From: Lachnospiraceae bacterium
GTDB taxonomy: Bacteria > Bacillota > Clostridia > Lachnospirales > Lachnospiraceae
NCBI GenBank assembly: GCA_028692975.1
Contig: JAQUWF010000031.1
Location: 1-32,868 of the forward strand
DNA: 32,868 nucleotides
Direction of reading: 5' to 3'
Below the pieces are notes generated by a model. That model did not search any database and had not been told where the DNA came from. It saw only the letters and a list, made by a program, of their open reading frames with translations. Below, in pieces: positions 14,098 to 22,368 of this stretch. The position numbers and the translations under genes were made by a program. Within the stretch, counting starts at the first letter, position 1, and each line of letters opens with the position of its first letter.

Positions 14098-14367
14098 TTA
14101 GCAGCAGCCAGAGTTGCAGCCACATCCATTGGAACCAAATCCGCCACAGCAGAACAGCAGAATAATGATCCACAGACAGTTGTTATCACCGCCACATCCG
14201 TTTCCGCCAAAAGAACCATTTCCATTGCCACAGCAGGACAGCAGCAACAGGATCCAGATAATGGAACAGCAGTCACCACCGCCGAACATAGAAGAATTTC
14301 CACAACTATTGCATCCACCACATCTGGACTCACATCCACATCCGCAGTTACCAGCTATATCACTCAT
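14098..14367 (-). CDS. Cys/Gly-rich small protein with two hydrophobic segments
   Basis: An 89-residue protein with 18 cysteines, many in CC pairs or C-G-C runs, and abundant Gly and Asn. It holds two similar blocks: an Ile/Leu-rich stretch (IIWILLLLSCCG and LWIIILLFCCGG) each followed by a Gly/Cys-rich tail, suggesting an internal duplication. Clostridial genomes carry comparable proteins under the odd database name chorion class high-cysteine protein; such proteins are suspected coat or surface components. ATG 14367 is preceded by GGAGGT at normal spacing. A CATACTATA box upstream (14397-14405, minus strand) resembles the -10 element of mother-cell sporulation sigma factors. No enzymatic motif is seen. 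A role in spore coat or membrane is inference. Confidence 0.75.
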   Translation of the reverse strand: MSDIAGNCGCGCESRCGGCNSCGNSSMFGGGDCCSIIWILLLLSCCGNGNGSFGGNGCGGDNNCLWIIILLFCCGGFGSNGCGCNSGCC

Positions 14368-14396
14368 AGTAGACCTCCAAAATTTGATTTACAATT

Positions 14397-14427
14397 TATA
14401 GTATGCGTCTGGAGGTAGGTGTGTGAA
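14397..14427 (-). promoter_or_regulatory. possible sporulation (sigma-K/E-like) promoter
   Basis: On the minus strand, CATACTATA (14397-14405) fits the CATAnnnTA -10 of sigma-K/E promoters. An ACACAC run lies about 15-20 bases upstream, where the short AC -35 of sigma-K is expected. It precedes the Cys/Gly-rich gene. The motif is short, so chance is possible. Confidence 0.3.
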
Positions 14428-14437
14428 AACAGATGCA

Positions 14438-16114
14438 TTACATAAGTGAAAGAAAACTGTTGTACAGATTCAGTTTGCCGTAGCCCCAGTCCCGATTAGG
14501 GTATTCCAGGGTTTCTTCCCGTGTGGCACCACGAACCAGGAATCCGCGTATCTCTCCGATGGTAAAGGGCCGGTTGGATTGCTGGAGTGCCCATTCCTGC
14601 ACAAGGGCAACGCTTCCGGAGAGCAATGCTGCGGCCATACTGCTGCCGGTGGCTGCCGTGTAGGTGCCGCCCGGCTTCGGTGCGGATACATTGACACCGG
14701 GGGAAGCCAGGTCCGGTTTAATGACGTTTGTGCGGGTGTAGCCACGGCTGGAATGAATATAGAGACTCCCGTCATAGGCGTTAAAAGTAGTCGTAGCCAG
14801 AACGGCAGAATCGTTGGCCGGGGTAGTCAGTGTCGTGTAGGGGCTGGGCTCGAGGAAAGTCACGTCCCGGTTCATAAGTCCGGTGATCGGGAGCCACATA
14901 AAGAAAGTGTTTTCCTGATTACTTGAAGGGTAGACCCGGATCTTCCAGATACCGGGAGAGGGATCCATAAAACGGAAAAAGATCAGTTGGTTTCCGGATG
15001 CAGTCTGCAGGATCTCGTAGGTGATCACCAGGGTGGTCTTTTCCAATACGAACTGTATGTGATTGGATTGGCCCGGCCGCGCAGGGATACGGTCAATCTG
15101 CTGACCCAGAGGCGTCTGCAGTCCGACCGAGTACAGACCCGTGGCATTCCCCCATAATTCAAGCGTAAAACCGGCAGTATCCTCCTGAACCAGTATCTCT
15201 ACCTCTGTGGTTGTGGACGTACTCCGCTGGTAATGGTGTGCCCGCCCGCCTTCATTACCCCCTGCAATCACCGGTATCATGCCGGGAAAACGGGGGTAAC
15301 GGGAAAGCATGTTGTTTAATGGAGTTGTGCCGCTGTGATCTCCCTGATTGGTCCCCAGGGCAAAGCACAGAATCAGCGGCAGACTGAGGCGGGTGGACTG
15401 CTCCACCAGATAACGGATTCCCATCATGATATCATTTTCCTGATAGGCCGGCTGGCTTCCGTTTGCGAAAAAGTATTCCTCCAAATAGGGTTTTGCTTCT
15501 TTTAGTTTTACGACGCACAGTTGAGCGTCGTAGGCAGCTCCCATAAATTCGGCCTGAAGATTGGGTGTGCCGCAGGCCGCTCCGGCAATCCGTGTCCCAT
15601 GTCCGATGATGTCCCTTGTGGGCACAAGGGCATAAGGATCTTCTGCAAAAATGGCTTCGTTTAACTGTGCCTGTGTATATTGGGTACCGTAATCATATGT
15701 TTCAGGCGGTGTATCAGAATCGATGGTCTGATCCCAGATACTGACGATACGGCTGTTTCCGTTTAAGGCACGGAAGGCGGGATGCAGATAATCAATACCT
15801 GTATCGATAAAGCCGACCAGCACACCTTTTCCGGTCAGGCCAAGGCTGGTCTGTGTCTGTGCCTGCGTGATGCCAGCCACCTCAAGACTTATGGTATTTA
15901 AGGTGGTGAAGAGCTTGGGCAGGAGAGAATAGTCCGTATAGATTTCGAAAGGTGTCTTTCCGCCCCGTTCCACATGCAGCAGCCCGTAATTCTCATTTTG
16001 AACCTGCGGCCCATAAGATGCATAATCAATCAAAAAGTCCGATATACTGGATGCGAGGGGAACAATATAGTCGGCATAATCATTGGAAATAATCTGTTCT
16101 GTTAAAGGCGTCAT
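14438..16114 (-). CDS. S8 family serine peptidase, Csp-like subtilase
   Basis: A subtilisin-fold protease of 558 residues without a signal peptide. The catalytic triad is complete: Asp104 in GFIDTGID, His172 in GHGTRIAG and Ser at about 492 in GSSMAAALLSG. An inserted beta-rich domain sits between His and Ser (about 290-440). This layout, with the start MTPLTEQIISNDYADYIVP, matches clostridial Csp proteases, which in spore formers cleave the cortex-hydrolase zymogen SleC during germination. The frame extends to ATG 16159, but ATG 16114 has GGGAG 5 bases upstream and the earlier ATG has none, so it is chosen. Divergent from the L,D-transpeptidase-like gene. A germination role is inferred from similarity; other S8 roles are possible. 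Confidence 0.88.
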   Translation of the reverse strand: MTPLTEQIISNDYADYIVPLASSISDFLIDYASYGPQVQNENYGLLHVERGGKTPFEIYTDYSLLPKLFTTLNTISLEVAGITQAQTQTSLGLTGKGVLVGFIDTGIDYLHPAFRALNGNSRIVSIWDQTIDSDTPPETYDYGTQYTQAQLNEAIFAEDPYALVPTRDIIGHGTRIAGAACGTPNLQAEFMGAAYDAQLCVVKLKEAKPYLEEYFFANGSQPAYQENDIMMGIRYLVEQSTRLSLPLILCFALGTNQGDHSGTTPLNNMLSRYPRFPGMIPVIAGGNEGGRAHHYQRSTSTTTEVEILVQEDTAGFTLELWGNATGLYSVGLQTPLGQQIDRIPARPGQSNHIQFVLEKTTLVITYEILQTASGNQLIFFRFMDPSPGIWKIRVYPSSNQENTFFMWLPITGLMNRDVTFLEPSPYTTLTTPANDSAVLATTTFNAYDGSLYIHSSRGYTRTNVIKPDLASPGVNVSAPKPGGTYTAATGSSMAAALLSGSVALVQEWALQQSNRPFTIGEIRGFLVRGATREETLEYPNRDWGYGKLNLYNSFLSLM

Positions 16115-16199
16115 ATTTTCTCCCGTTTTTGCAAAAATTTTTTCGCGGAATAGTTGCATATGTTATATTATTTATATTACATAAGTGGGGGAATATGAG

Positions 16200-16811
16200 A
16201 TGAAAATGCCAAAAAGACCGGTATCCACTTTACAGACAGCAAAGAACTGCAGCCAGATCATCCTGGTACAGGGTACCGGTGGTAGCAATGCAGTGGTTTC
16301 CATGCATGAAAAAGACAGCAGCGGCAACTGGAATACGATTTTTTCAGTGAATGGATATGTGGGAAGGAATGGGCTTGGCAAGACAGTAGAAGGAGACCAG
16401 AAGACCCCGATAGGCATATTTACCATGGGTATGGCTTTTGGGCGGAAAGATAATCCAGGAACAGCAATTTCTTATACAAAATTGAACAATACCCATTACT
16501 GGGTGGGAGATTCCACGTCTGCCTATTACAATCAATTCGTCAGCACGGACTCGGTAAATGGATTCGACAAAAGTGACTCGGAACATCTGATTACTTATAA
16601 TCCGGCATACAATTATGCTATGGATATAGGATATAATACCAGCTGTACCCCATATAAAGGAGCGGCAATCTTTTTGCACTGTTTCAGCAAATCTTCCTAT
16701 ACCGGCGGGTGTATTGCTATTCCAGAGAACAATATGATACAGATTCTGAATCACATTCAGGTGGGATGCAAAATCCTCATCGGAACAAAAGAACAGATTT
16801 TGACTTATTAA
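16200..16811 (+). CDS. L,D-transpeptidase (YkuD-fold) family protein
   Basis: A 203-residue protein consisting of essentially one YkuD-type catalytic domain. His160 and the nucleophile Cys171 lie in HCFSKSSYTGGCIAIP, matching the family's Hx(n)TxGCxxxP pattern. Earlier motifs include GRNGLGKTVEGDQKTPIGIF (about 55-74), typical of the catalytic-domain start. L,D-transpeptidases cross-link peptidoglycan stem peptides or attach proteins. The frame is open from GTG 16185, but ATG 16200 has GGGGG 8 bases upstream. Oddly, I see no signal peptide or membrane anchor, so the export route is unclear. It diverges from the Csp-like protease, sharing an 85-base AT-rich intergenic region, and ends at a terminator. 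Activity is inferred from the motif only. Confidence 0.85.
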   Translation: MKMPKRPVSTLQTAKNCSQIILVQGTGGSNAVVSMHEKDSSGNWNTIFSVNGYVGRNGLGKTVEGDQKTPIGIFTMGMAFGRKDNPGTAISYTKLNNTHYWVGDSTSAYYNQFVSTDSVNGFDKSDSEHLITYNPAYNYAMDIGYNTSCTPYKGAAIFLHCFSKSSYTGGCIAIPENNMIQILNHIQVGCKILIGTKEQILTY

Positions 16812-16817
16812 ACATAG

Positions 16818-16856
16818 AAAAGGCTGAAGAATATAACGTTCTCCAGCCTTTTATCA
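16818..16856. terminator. bidirectional terminator between convergent genes
   Basis: AAAAGGCTGAAGAA (16818-16831) pairs with TTCTCCAGCCTTTT (16839-16852) with one mismatch and a 7-base loop. A-run and T-run on opposite flanks allow it to serve both the transpeptidase gene (plus) and the ABC-F gene (minus). Confidence 0.85.
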
Positions 16857-16861
16857 TTTCT

Positions 16862-18769
16862 TTAAGCAAGCATTTCCCATTGTTCATACAGGGATTCTAA
16901 TTCTATTGCGATTTCTTCTTTTTCTTTGGAAAGAGCAGCACATTTCGCTACATCCAGTCCGGTTTCCGGCAGGGCGAATTCAGCGTCAATCTCTTTGTCG
17001 CGCGCCTCATACTGGGCGATGGCGTCCTCCACCTTGGCCAGGTCATTTTGCTGCTTGCGGATGCGGGCCTGTTCTTCTTTCTGCTGCTGCCAGGTCATTT
17101 TAGTCTCGCTGGCTTCCTCAGCAGCGGCTTCCTGTGATTCCTCCGGAGCATAAATGGCGGTCAGTTCATCCTTCTTCTCCAGGTAATAATCGTAATTCCC
17201 GATATAATTAACCAGTTTCTGATTCGTCAGATCCAGGATGCGGGTAGCAGTCTGGTTAATAAAATAACGGTCATGGGACACATAGAGTACCGTTCCGGTG
17301 TAATTTTTCAGGGCAGTTTCCAGTATTTCCTTGGAGACGATATCCAAATGGTTGGTGGGCTCATCCAGAATCAGGAAATTTGCTTCAGAAAGCATGAGTT
17401 TCGCCAGAGAGACACGCCCACGTTCCCCGCCGCTTAAGGTGCTGATAGGGGCGAATACACTGTCTCCGGTAAATAAAAAGGCAGCCAGTACATTTCTTAT
17501 TTCCGTATTGGTAAGCGTGGGGTAATCATCGGAAATCTCTTCGAATATAGTTTTTTCCATATGCAGAACATGATGCTCCTGATCGTAATATCCGATGTGG
17601 ACTTTGGACCCAAGGGCAAAAGAGCCGGTATCCGGTGCAATGACCTGATTTAATATTTTTAAAATCGTCGTTTTTCCGGTGCCGTTATTTCCGATAATGG
17701 CAACACGTTCCCCTCGTTTGATTTCGAAATCAAGATTCTGAAAAAGTTCCTGGTCATCAAAGGACTTGGTGAGTCCTTCCACGGTAAGCACATCGTTTCC
17801 GCTGATAAAACGCGGCTCCAGATGGAGATGCATTTCCACATTGGCTTCCTGGGGTTTATCCAGCACCTGTACCTTATCCAGCATTTTCTCCCGGCTTTCC
17901 GCTCTTTTGATGGATTTCTCCCGGTTGAAGGACTTTAGTTTGGCAATGACCTCCTCCTGATGTTTGATTTCCCGCTGCTGGTTCATGTATGCATGGTATT
18001 CCGCTTCCCGAACCATTGCCTTCTTGTAGCTGTAGTCCGAATAATTCCCCTGAAAGGTACGCACATGGCTAAGGTCGATCTCTATGATTTTGGAGACCAC
18101 CCGGTCCAGAAAGAAACGGTCATGGGAGACGATGAGCACGGCACCCTTATAATTGAGCAGATAAGTCTCAAGCCATGCAATGGAATTCATATCCAGGTGG
18201 TTGGTGGGCTCGTCAAGCAGGATCAGGTCGGGGTTTGACAGCAGCAGCTTGCCCAGGGCAACACGGGTTTTCTGCCCGCCGGAGAGGGTGGATATTTCTT
18301 TATCAAAGTCTTCCTCCTCGAAGCCCAGGCCCTTCAAGACGCCGACCACCTCACTTTTGTATGCGTAGCCGTTTTTTGATTCGAATTCGTGCGTCAGGCG
18401 GCTGTATACGGCCAGGCGATTCTCCAGTTCTTCACCAGACAGATGCTTTAATTCCAATTCGATGGAACGGATACGCTGTTCCAGTTCCAGAATGTCGGCC
18501 TTTACCTGGAGCATCTCGTCGTAGATAGTCCGCTCGCCGGACAGATCCTGATGCTGGGCCAGATAGCCGATGGTTTTATCTTTCGCCAGGACGATGCTTC
18601 CGTCGTCCATGGGCAGCTCTTTCATGATAATCTTTAAAAGTGTAGATTTTCCGGCTCCGTTTGGTCCTATAAGAGCCGCTTTCTCATGATCCTCCAGATG
18701 AAAGGAAGCATCGGAAAGTATTTCATTTATCCCGAAGGCTTTGGTAATATGTTGACAATCTAAAATCAT
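16862..18769 (-). CDS. ABC-F family ATPase (translation factor/ribosome-associated type)
   Basis: A 635-residue protein with two ABC ATPase cassettes and no membrane segment. Walker A motifs are GPNGAGKS (residues 35-42) and GNNGTGKT (about 357-364). Signature motifs are LSGGQ and LSGGE, and both Walker B motifs read LILLDEPTNHLD or similar. The inter-domain linker (about 240-320) is basic and helical, and a coiled-coil tail (about 560-635) is rich in Gln, Glu and Lys. ABC-F proteins act on the ribosome, either as housekeeping factors or antibiotic-protection factors. This looks closest to the YdiF/Uup-like housekeeping group, not a clear resistance type. ATG 18769 follows GGAGG; an in-frame ATG at 18811 lacks one. 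Confidence 0.92.
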   Translation of the reverse strand: MILDCQHITKAFGINEILSDASFHLEDHEKAALIGPNGAGKSTLLKIIMKELPMDDGSIVLAKDKTIGYLAQHQDLSGERTIYDEMLQVKADILELEQRIRSIELELKHLSGEELENRLAVYSRLTHEFESKNGYAYKSEVVGVLKGLGFEEEDFDKEISTLSGGQKTRVALGKLLLSNPDLILLDEPTNHLDMNSIAWLETYLLNYKGAVLIVSHDRFFLDRVVSKIIEIDLSHVRTFQGNYSDYSYKKAMVREAEYHAYMNQQREIKHQEEVIAKLKSFNREKSIKRAESREKMLDKVQVLDKPQEANVEMHLHLEPRFISGNDVLTVEGLTKSFDDQELFQNLDFEIKRGERVAIIGNNGTGKTTILKILNQVIAPDTGSFALGSKVHIGYYDQEHHVLHMEKTIFEEISDDYPTLTNTEIRNVLAAFLFTGDSVFAPISTLSGGERGRVSLAKLMLSEANFLILDEPTNHLDIVSKEILETALKNYTGTVLYVSHDRYFINQTATRILDLTNQKLVNYIGNYDYYLEKKDELTAIYAPEESQEAAAEEASETKMTWQQQKEEQARIRKQQNDLAKVEDAIAQYEARDKEIDAEFALPETGLDVAKCAALSKEKEEIAIELESLYEQWEMLA

Positions 18770-18884
18770 ATAATCCTCCAAATTCCATATTCTGCGCCAT
18801 ATGTAGTCCATTCAGGTGTCAGAGTACGGTCTGTTTTTTCTAATTGTTTCTTCCTCTGTATCTATTATATCTGAAAAATAGAAT

Positions 18885-18913
18885 TTGACAAGTTTTTATC
18901 ACTTCTATATAAT
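18885..18913 (+). promoter_or_regulatory. consensus sigma-A promoter of rex
   Basis: TTGACA (18885-18890), a 17-base spacer and TATAAT (18908-18913): both boxes and the spacing match the consensus exactly. It lies about 32 bases before the rex GTG. Confidence 0.85.
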
Positions 18914-18944
18914 GGATTCTAAGAGAGTTTAGGAGGAAATAACA

Positions 18945-19598
18945 GTGGACGAAAAGGGGATTTCAAAAGCCGTGATAAAGCGGCTGCCAAGATATTACCG
19001 TTATCTTGGAGAATTACTAGAAGCAGGAGTTGAGCGTATTTCTTCTAATGAGCTCAGCGAAAAAATGCAGGTCACCGCATCACAGATTCGTCAGGATCTG
19101 AACAATTTTGGGGGATTCGGCCAGCAGGGTTATGGTTATAATGTGCAGTATTTATATAATGAGATTGGTAAAATATTGGGTCTCGATACCGTTCACAACA
19201 TGATTATTGTAGGCGCAGGCAATCTTGGTCAGGCATTGGCAAATTATGTGAATTTTGAAAAAAGAGGATTCCGGCTGGTGGGCATATTTGATGCGAATCC
19301 TGTGCTGCAGGGCGTTTCCGTCCGTGGTATACCGATCCAGATGATTGATACCATACCGGAGTTTCTGCAGAATAATGATGTGGAGATCGCAACGCTTACG
19401 ATTCCAAAGGAAAGTGTTGTGGATATGGCAGATATGCTGGTAAAGAATGGTATCCGTGCCCTTTGGAACTACGCACATACAGATTTGAATCTGGTCGTTC
19501 CAGACGGCGTGATCGTGGAGAATGTTCATTTATCCGAAAGTTTGATGCGATTGTCATACAATCTGACCAGTTATGAGCGGAATCAAAAGAACCAGTAA
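18945..19598 (+). CDS. rex: Redox-sensing transcriptional repressor Rex
   Basis: Dimeric repressor that senses the NADH/NAD+ ratio and releases DNA when NADH is high, controlling fermentation genes. The N-terminal winged helix (about 1-80) contains KRLPRYYRYLGELLEAGVER and TASQIRQDLNNFGGFGQQGYG. The Rossmann domain starts at about residue 86 with IIVGAGNLGQALANY, including the GxGxxG NAD-binding loop. The C-terminus forms the domain-swap helix ending LSESLMRLSYNLTSY. Length, 217 residues, is normal. The start is GTG 18945 after AGGAGGA. The downstream nnr gene is 48 bases away, separated by a 10-bp hairpin. Canonical Rex operators (TTGTGA-n6-TCACAA) are not evident at its own promoter. Confidence 0.97.
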   Translation: MDEKGISKAVIKRLPRYYRYLGELLEAGVERISSNELSEKMQVTASQIRQDLNNFGGFGQQGYGYNVQYLYNEIGKILGLDTVHNMIIVGAGNLGQALANYVNFEKRGFRLVGIFDANPVLQGVSVRGIPIQMIDTIPEFLQNNDVEIATLTIPKESVVDMADMLVKNGIRALWNYAHTDLNLVVPDGVIVENVHLSESLMRLSYNLTSYERNQKNQ

Positions 19599-19600
19599 TC

Positions 19601-19624
19601 TTAGCAGCGGAAATCCGCTGCTAA
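19601..19624 (+). terminator. hairpin between rex and nnr (weak terminator or processing site)
   Basis: TTAGCAGCGG (19601-19610) pairs perfectly with CCGCTGCTAA (19615-19624) around AAAT. Only TTCTCTG follows, so termination would be partial. It may set different rex and nnr expression levels. Confidence 0.5.
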
Positions 19625-19646
19625 TTCTCTGTAAGGAGATGCATAT

Positions 19647-21152
19647 ATGAAACGAATCGTGACAGCCGAACAAATGAAAAGTATGGACCGCTATACCATA
19701 GAGCAGATCGGACTGCCTTCTGTGCTGCTTATGGAACGGGCGGCGCTGGCTATTGTGGCAGAACTGGAAGAACAGTATGATCTGAAGCGTGTTCTTGTGG
19801 TGTGCGGCAGCGGGAACAATGGCGGGGACGGCATAGCCATAGCTCGTATCCTCCACTGCAAAGGCGTGTGCGCGGAGATCTGTGAAGCGGGAAATCCCGC
19901 GCATAAGACAAAAGAAACCATATTTCAGGGCGATGTTGCCGAAAAATATCAGGTTCCTCTGGTTAATAACCCACAGTGGCATGAATATACTACTATAGTG
20001 GATGCCATATTCGGTGTCGGCCTGTCCAGGACGATCACCGGAAACTATGAGACCGTGATCAGGGAAATCAACCATTCCGGCATCCCTGTCTGTGCCGTGG
20101 ATATTCCTTCGGGTATCCATGCGGGCACGGGGCAGATCATGGGTTGTGCTATCCAGGCAAAGAGCACGGTGACCTTTGCATTTTCCAAAGCTGGCCTGCT
20201 TTTGTATCCCGGTGCAGCTATGGCAGGAACATGTATCACAGCGGATATTGGCATCTATGAGCCGGAGGGCCTGTCTTTTCAGCCGGAGATCCATGTCCTG
20301 GAGGCAGCAGATCCGGAAGTTCTGCTGCAGAGAAAGACCGATGGCAACAAAGGAACTTTCGGCAAGGCTTTTCTGATAGCCGGCTCAGGGGATATCTTCG
20401 GAGCGGCCTATTTAAGTGCCATGGCCTGTATGAGAAGCGGTGCGGGTATGATTAAAATACTCACAGCCGAAGAAAACAGGGAAAACCTGCAGCGTCTCAT
20501 ACCGGAGGCCATGCTGCTGACCTATAAAGAAAAAGACGATACGGAACCATTGATCCGTCAGGGACTGGAATGGGCTGATGTGGTGGCAGCAGGCCCCGGT
20601 ATCGGACAGAGTGCCCAGAGTGAGGATATGGTGCGGACTTTGCTGGAAATCTCCCGCAAGCCGCTGGTACTGGATGCAGATGCCCTGAACCTCATCGGTC
20701 TTCATCCAGAGTGGCTGGAATCGTGTCAGGCATCTTGTATCCTGACACCACATATGGGGGAAATGGCCCGGCTTACAGGACTGCCTGTTGCTGAGATCAA
20801 AAAGGATCCCATAGGCGTGGCAGGCAGATTTGCAGCAGAGCGAAACGTACAATGCGTTTTAAAGGATGCCCGCACCTGTACTGCAGATGTGGACGGATCG
20901 ATATACATCAACATGACTGGCAATGACGGCATGGCTACAGCCGGTTCCGGCGATGTACTGACCGGCATGATCTTATCCTTGCTGTGTCAGGGGGTGCCAG
21001 CAGTAAAAGCCGGTGCACTGGGTGCATACCTCCACGGAAAAGCGGGAGATAAGGCACGGGAAAAACTGGGGACGGCATCCATGCTGGCCAGAGATATCAT
21101 CACTGCCATACCGGAAGTTTACGAGGAGATCAAACATGGAAAAATACAGTAG
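19647..21152 (+). CDS. nnr: Bifunctional NAD(P)H-hydrate epimerase/ADP-dependent dehydratase
   Basis: Repairs hydrated NAD(P)H (NADHX/NADPHX). The N-terminal YjeF_N epimerase domain (about 1-215) begins with AEQMKSMDRYTIEQIGLPS and contains CGSGNNGGDGIAIAR. The C-terminal ribokinase-like ADP-dependent dehydratase domain (about 225-495) contains KGTFGKAFLIAGSGDIFGAA, ILTPHMGEMARL and NDGMATAGSGDVLTGMILSL. The 501-residue fusion is the usual bacterial form. ATG 19647 follows AAGGAGAT. It lies next to rex, which senses NADH, and overlaps alr by 17 bases, so it is probably translated together with alr. Confidence 0.96.
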   Translation: MKRIVTAEQMKSMDRYTIEQIGLPSVLLMERAALAIVAELEEQYDLKRVLVVCGSGNNGGDGIAIARILHCKGVCAEICEAGNPAHKTKETIFQGDVAEKYQVPLVNNPQWHEYTTIVDAIFGVGLSRTITGNYETVIREINHSGIPVCAVDIPSGIHAGTGQIMGCAIQAKSTVTFAFSKAGLLLYPGAAMAGTCITADIGIYEPEGLSFQPEIHVLEAADPEVLLQRKTDGNKGTFGKAFLIAGSGDIFGAAYLSAMACMRSGAGMIKILTAEENRENLQRLIPEAMLLTYKEKDDTEPLIRQGLEWADVVAAGPGIGQSAQSEDMVRTLLEISRKPLVLDADALNLIGLHPEWLESCQASCILTPHMGEMARLTGLPVAEIKKDPIGVAGRFAAERNVQCVLKDARTCTADVDGSIYINMTGNDGMATAGSGDVLTGMILSLLCQGVPAVKAGALGAYLHGKAGDKAREKLGTASMLARDIITAIPEVYEEIKHGKIQ

Positions 21153-22302
21153 AATAAAAGCACAGATCGACCTGGATGCCATCGCGTTTAATTTTGAGCA
21201 GATGAAACGTAATCTGTCGGAGGGGACAAAGATGGTGGCCGTCATCAAGGCGGATGGATACGGGCACGGATCGCGCCAGATCGCGCATCTTGTTCAGGAC
21301 TATGATTATATATGGGGATTTGCTACAGCGACAGTGGAAGAAGCGGTGGAATTGCGCCATGGAGGCGTTACAAAACCGATCCTTCTTCTTGGCTATGCTT
21401 TCCCGGAACATTACGGAATCATTGCAGAATATGACCTTTCACCGGCGGTATTCAAACTGGATATGGCAGAGCAACTGTCAAAAGCCGCCCAGGTGGCTGG
21501 AAAAGAAATCACGATCCATCTGGCGGTGGATACGGGCATGACACGCATCGGCGTAGCCGACTGCAAAGACAGCATTCCGGCCATAGAAAAAATAGGTGGC
21601 CTGCCGGGCATAAAGATCACAGGAGCATTTACGCATTTTGCAAGAGCCGACGAGGAGAGCAAGGAGCCGGCTTATGTACAGATGGAGCGGTTTACCGCCT
21701 TTTTGTCCCTGCTGGAGCAGCATCATATCCACATCCCCCTGCGCCACTGCAGCAATAGCGCAGGGCTTATACGCATGCAGGAGGCCAACATGGATATGGT
21801 ACGGGCCGGCATCAGCATCTACGGTATGTATCCATCCGATGAGGTGGAGACAAATATGGTAACACTGCGGCCTGCCATGAGTCTGATCAGCCATATTTCC
21901 TACATAAAAGAGGTTGCGCCTGGCGTTTCCATCAGCTATGGCGGAACATATACCACGAAACGAAAGACCACAGTGGCTACCATACCGGTAGGCTATGCGG
22001 ATGGCTACCCAAGACAACTCTCCAATAAGGGCAGCGTATTGATCAAGGGACAGCGGGCACCTATCCTGGGGCGGGTCTGTATGGATCAGTTCATGGTGGA
22101 TATCACGGATCTTACGGATGTGCACGAACTGGATGCCGTCACTTTGCTTGGACAGGATGGAGAGGAAAGCATCACAGCGGAAGAACTGGGCAGTCTGTCC
22201 GGACGATTCCACTATGAACTGGTCTGCAATATCAGCAAGCGTGTGCCAAGGGTATATGTGCAGAATGGCAGTATAGTGGAAGAACAGGATTATTTTTCAT
22301 AA
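21136..22302 (+). CDS. alr: Alanine racemase
   Basis: PLP enzyme making D-alanine for peptidoglycan. The PLP lysine is K38 in VAVIKADGYGHG, and the catalytic tyrosine is Y268 in SISYGGTYTT. Substrate-binding and dimer motifs such as HLAVDTGMTRIG and IPVGYADGYPR are present. At 388 residues the length is typical. The start ATG 21136, preceded by GAGGAG, is used; the frame is open from 21013 but that part reads in another frame through nnr. It overlaps the end of nnr by 17 bases. A mazF-type toxin gene follows, as in many Firmicutes, but without the usual antitoxin gene between them. Confidence 0.97.
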   Translation: MEKYSRIKAQIDLDAIAFNFEQMKRNLSEGTKMVAVIKADGYGHGSRQIAHLVQDYDYIWGFATATVEEAVELRHGGVTKPILLLGYAFPEHYGIIAEYDLSPAVFKLDMAEQLSKAAQVAGKEITIHLAVDTGMTRIGVADCKDSIPAIEKIGGLPGIKITGAFTHFARADEESKEPAYVQMERFTAFLSLLEQHHIHIPLRHCSNSAGLIRMQEANMDMVRAGISIYGMYPSDEVETNMVTLRPAMSLISHISYIKEVAPGVSISYGGTYTTKRKTTVATIPVGYADGYPRQLSNKGSVLIKGQRAPILGRVCMDQFMVDITDLTDVHELDAVTLLGQDGEESITAEELGSLSGRFHYELVCNISKRVPRVYVQNGSIVEEQDYFS

Positions 22303-22324
22303 AGCTGGAATACACTCGATAAAA

Positions 22325-22353
22325 TTGGAAATACTACGGTTAAACAATAGAAT
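22325..22353 (+). promoter_or_regulatory. possible promoter of mazF
   Basis: TTGGAA (22325-22330), a 17-base spacer and TAGAAT (22348-22353). If used, transcription would start near 22360, at or beside the GTG codon there, giving a leaderless or nearly leaderless message. Weak -35, so tentative. Confidence 0.35.
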
Positions 22354-22368
22354 CGGAGTGTGAATGAT

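Noticed and set aside
16115-16199. Strong promoters in the protease/transpeptidase divergent region
   Set aside because: The region is AT-rich and offers many weak matches; no pair of boxes is good enough to report.
18885-18944. Rex autoregulatory operator upstream of rex
   Set aside because: No TTGTGA-n6-TCACAA-like palindrome could be found; only the partial string TATCACTT is present.
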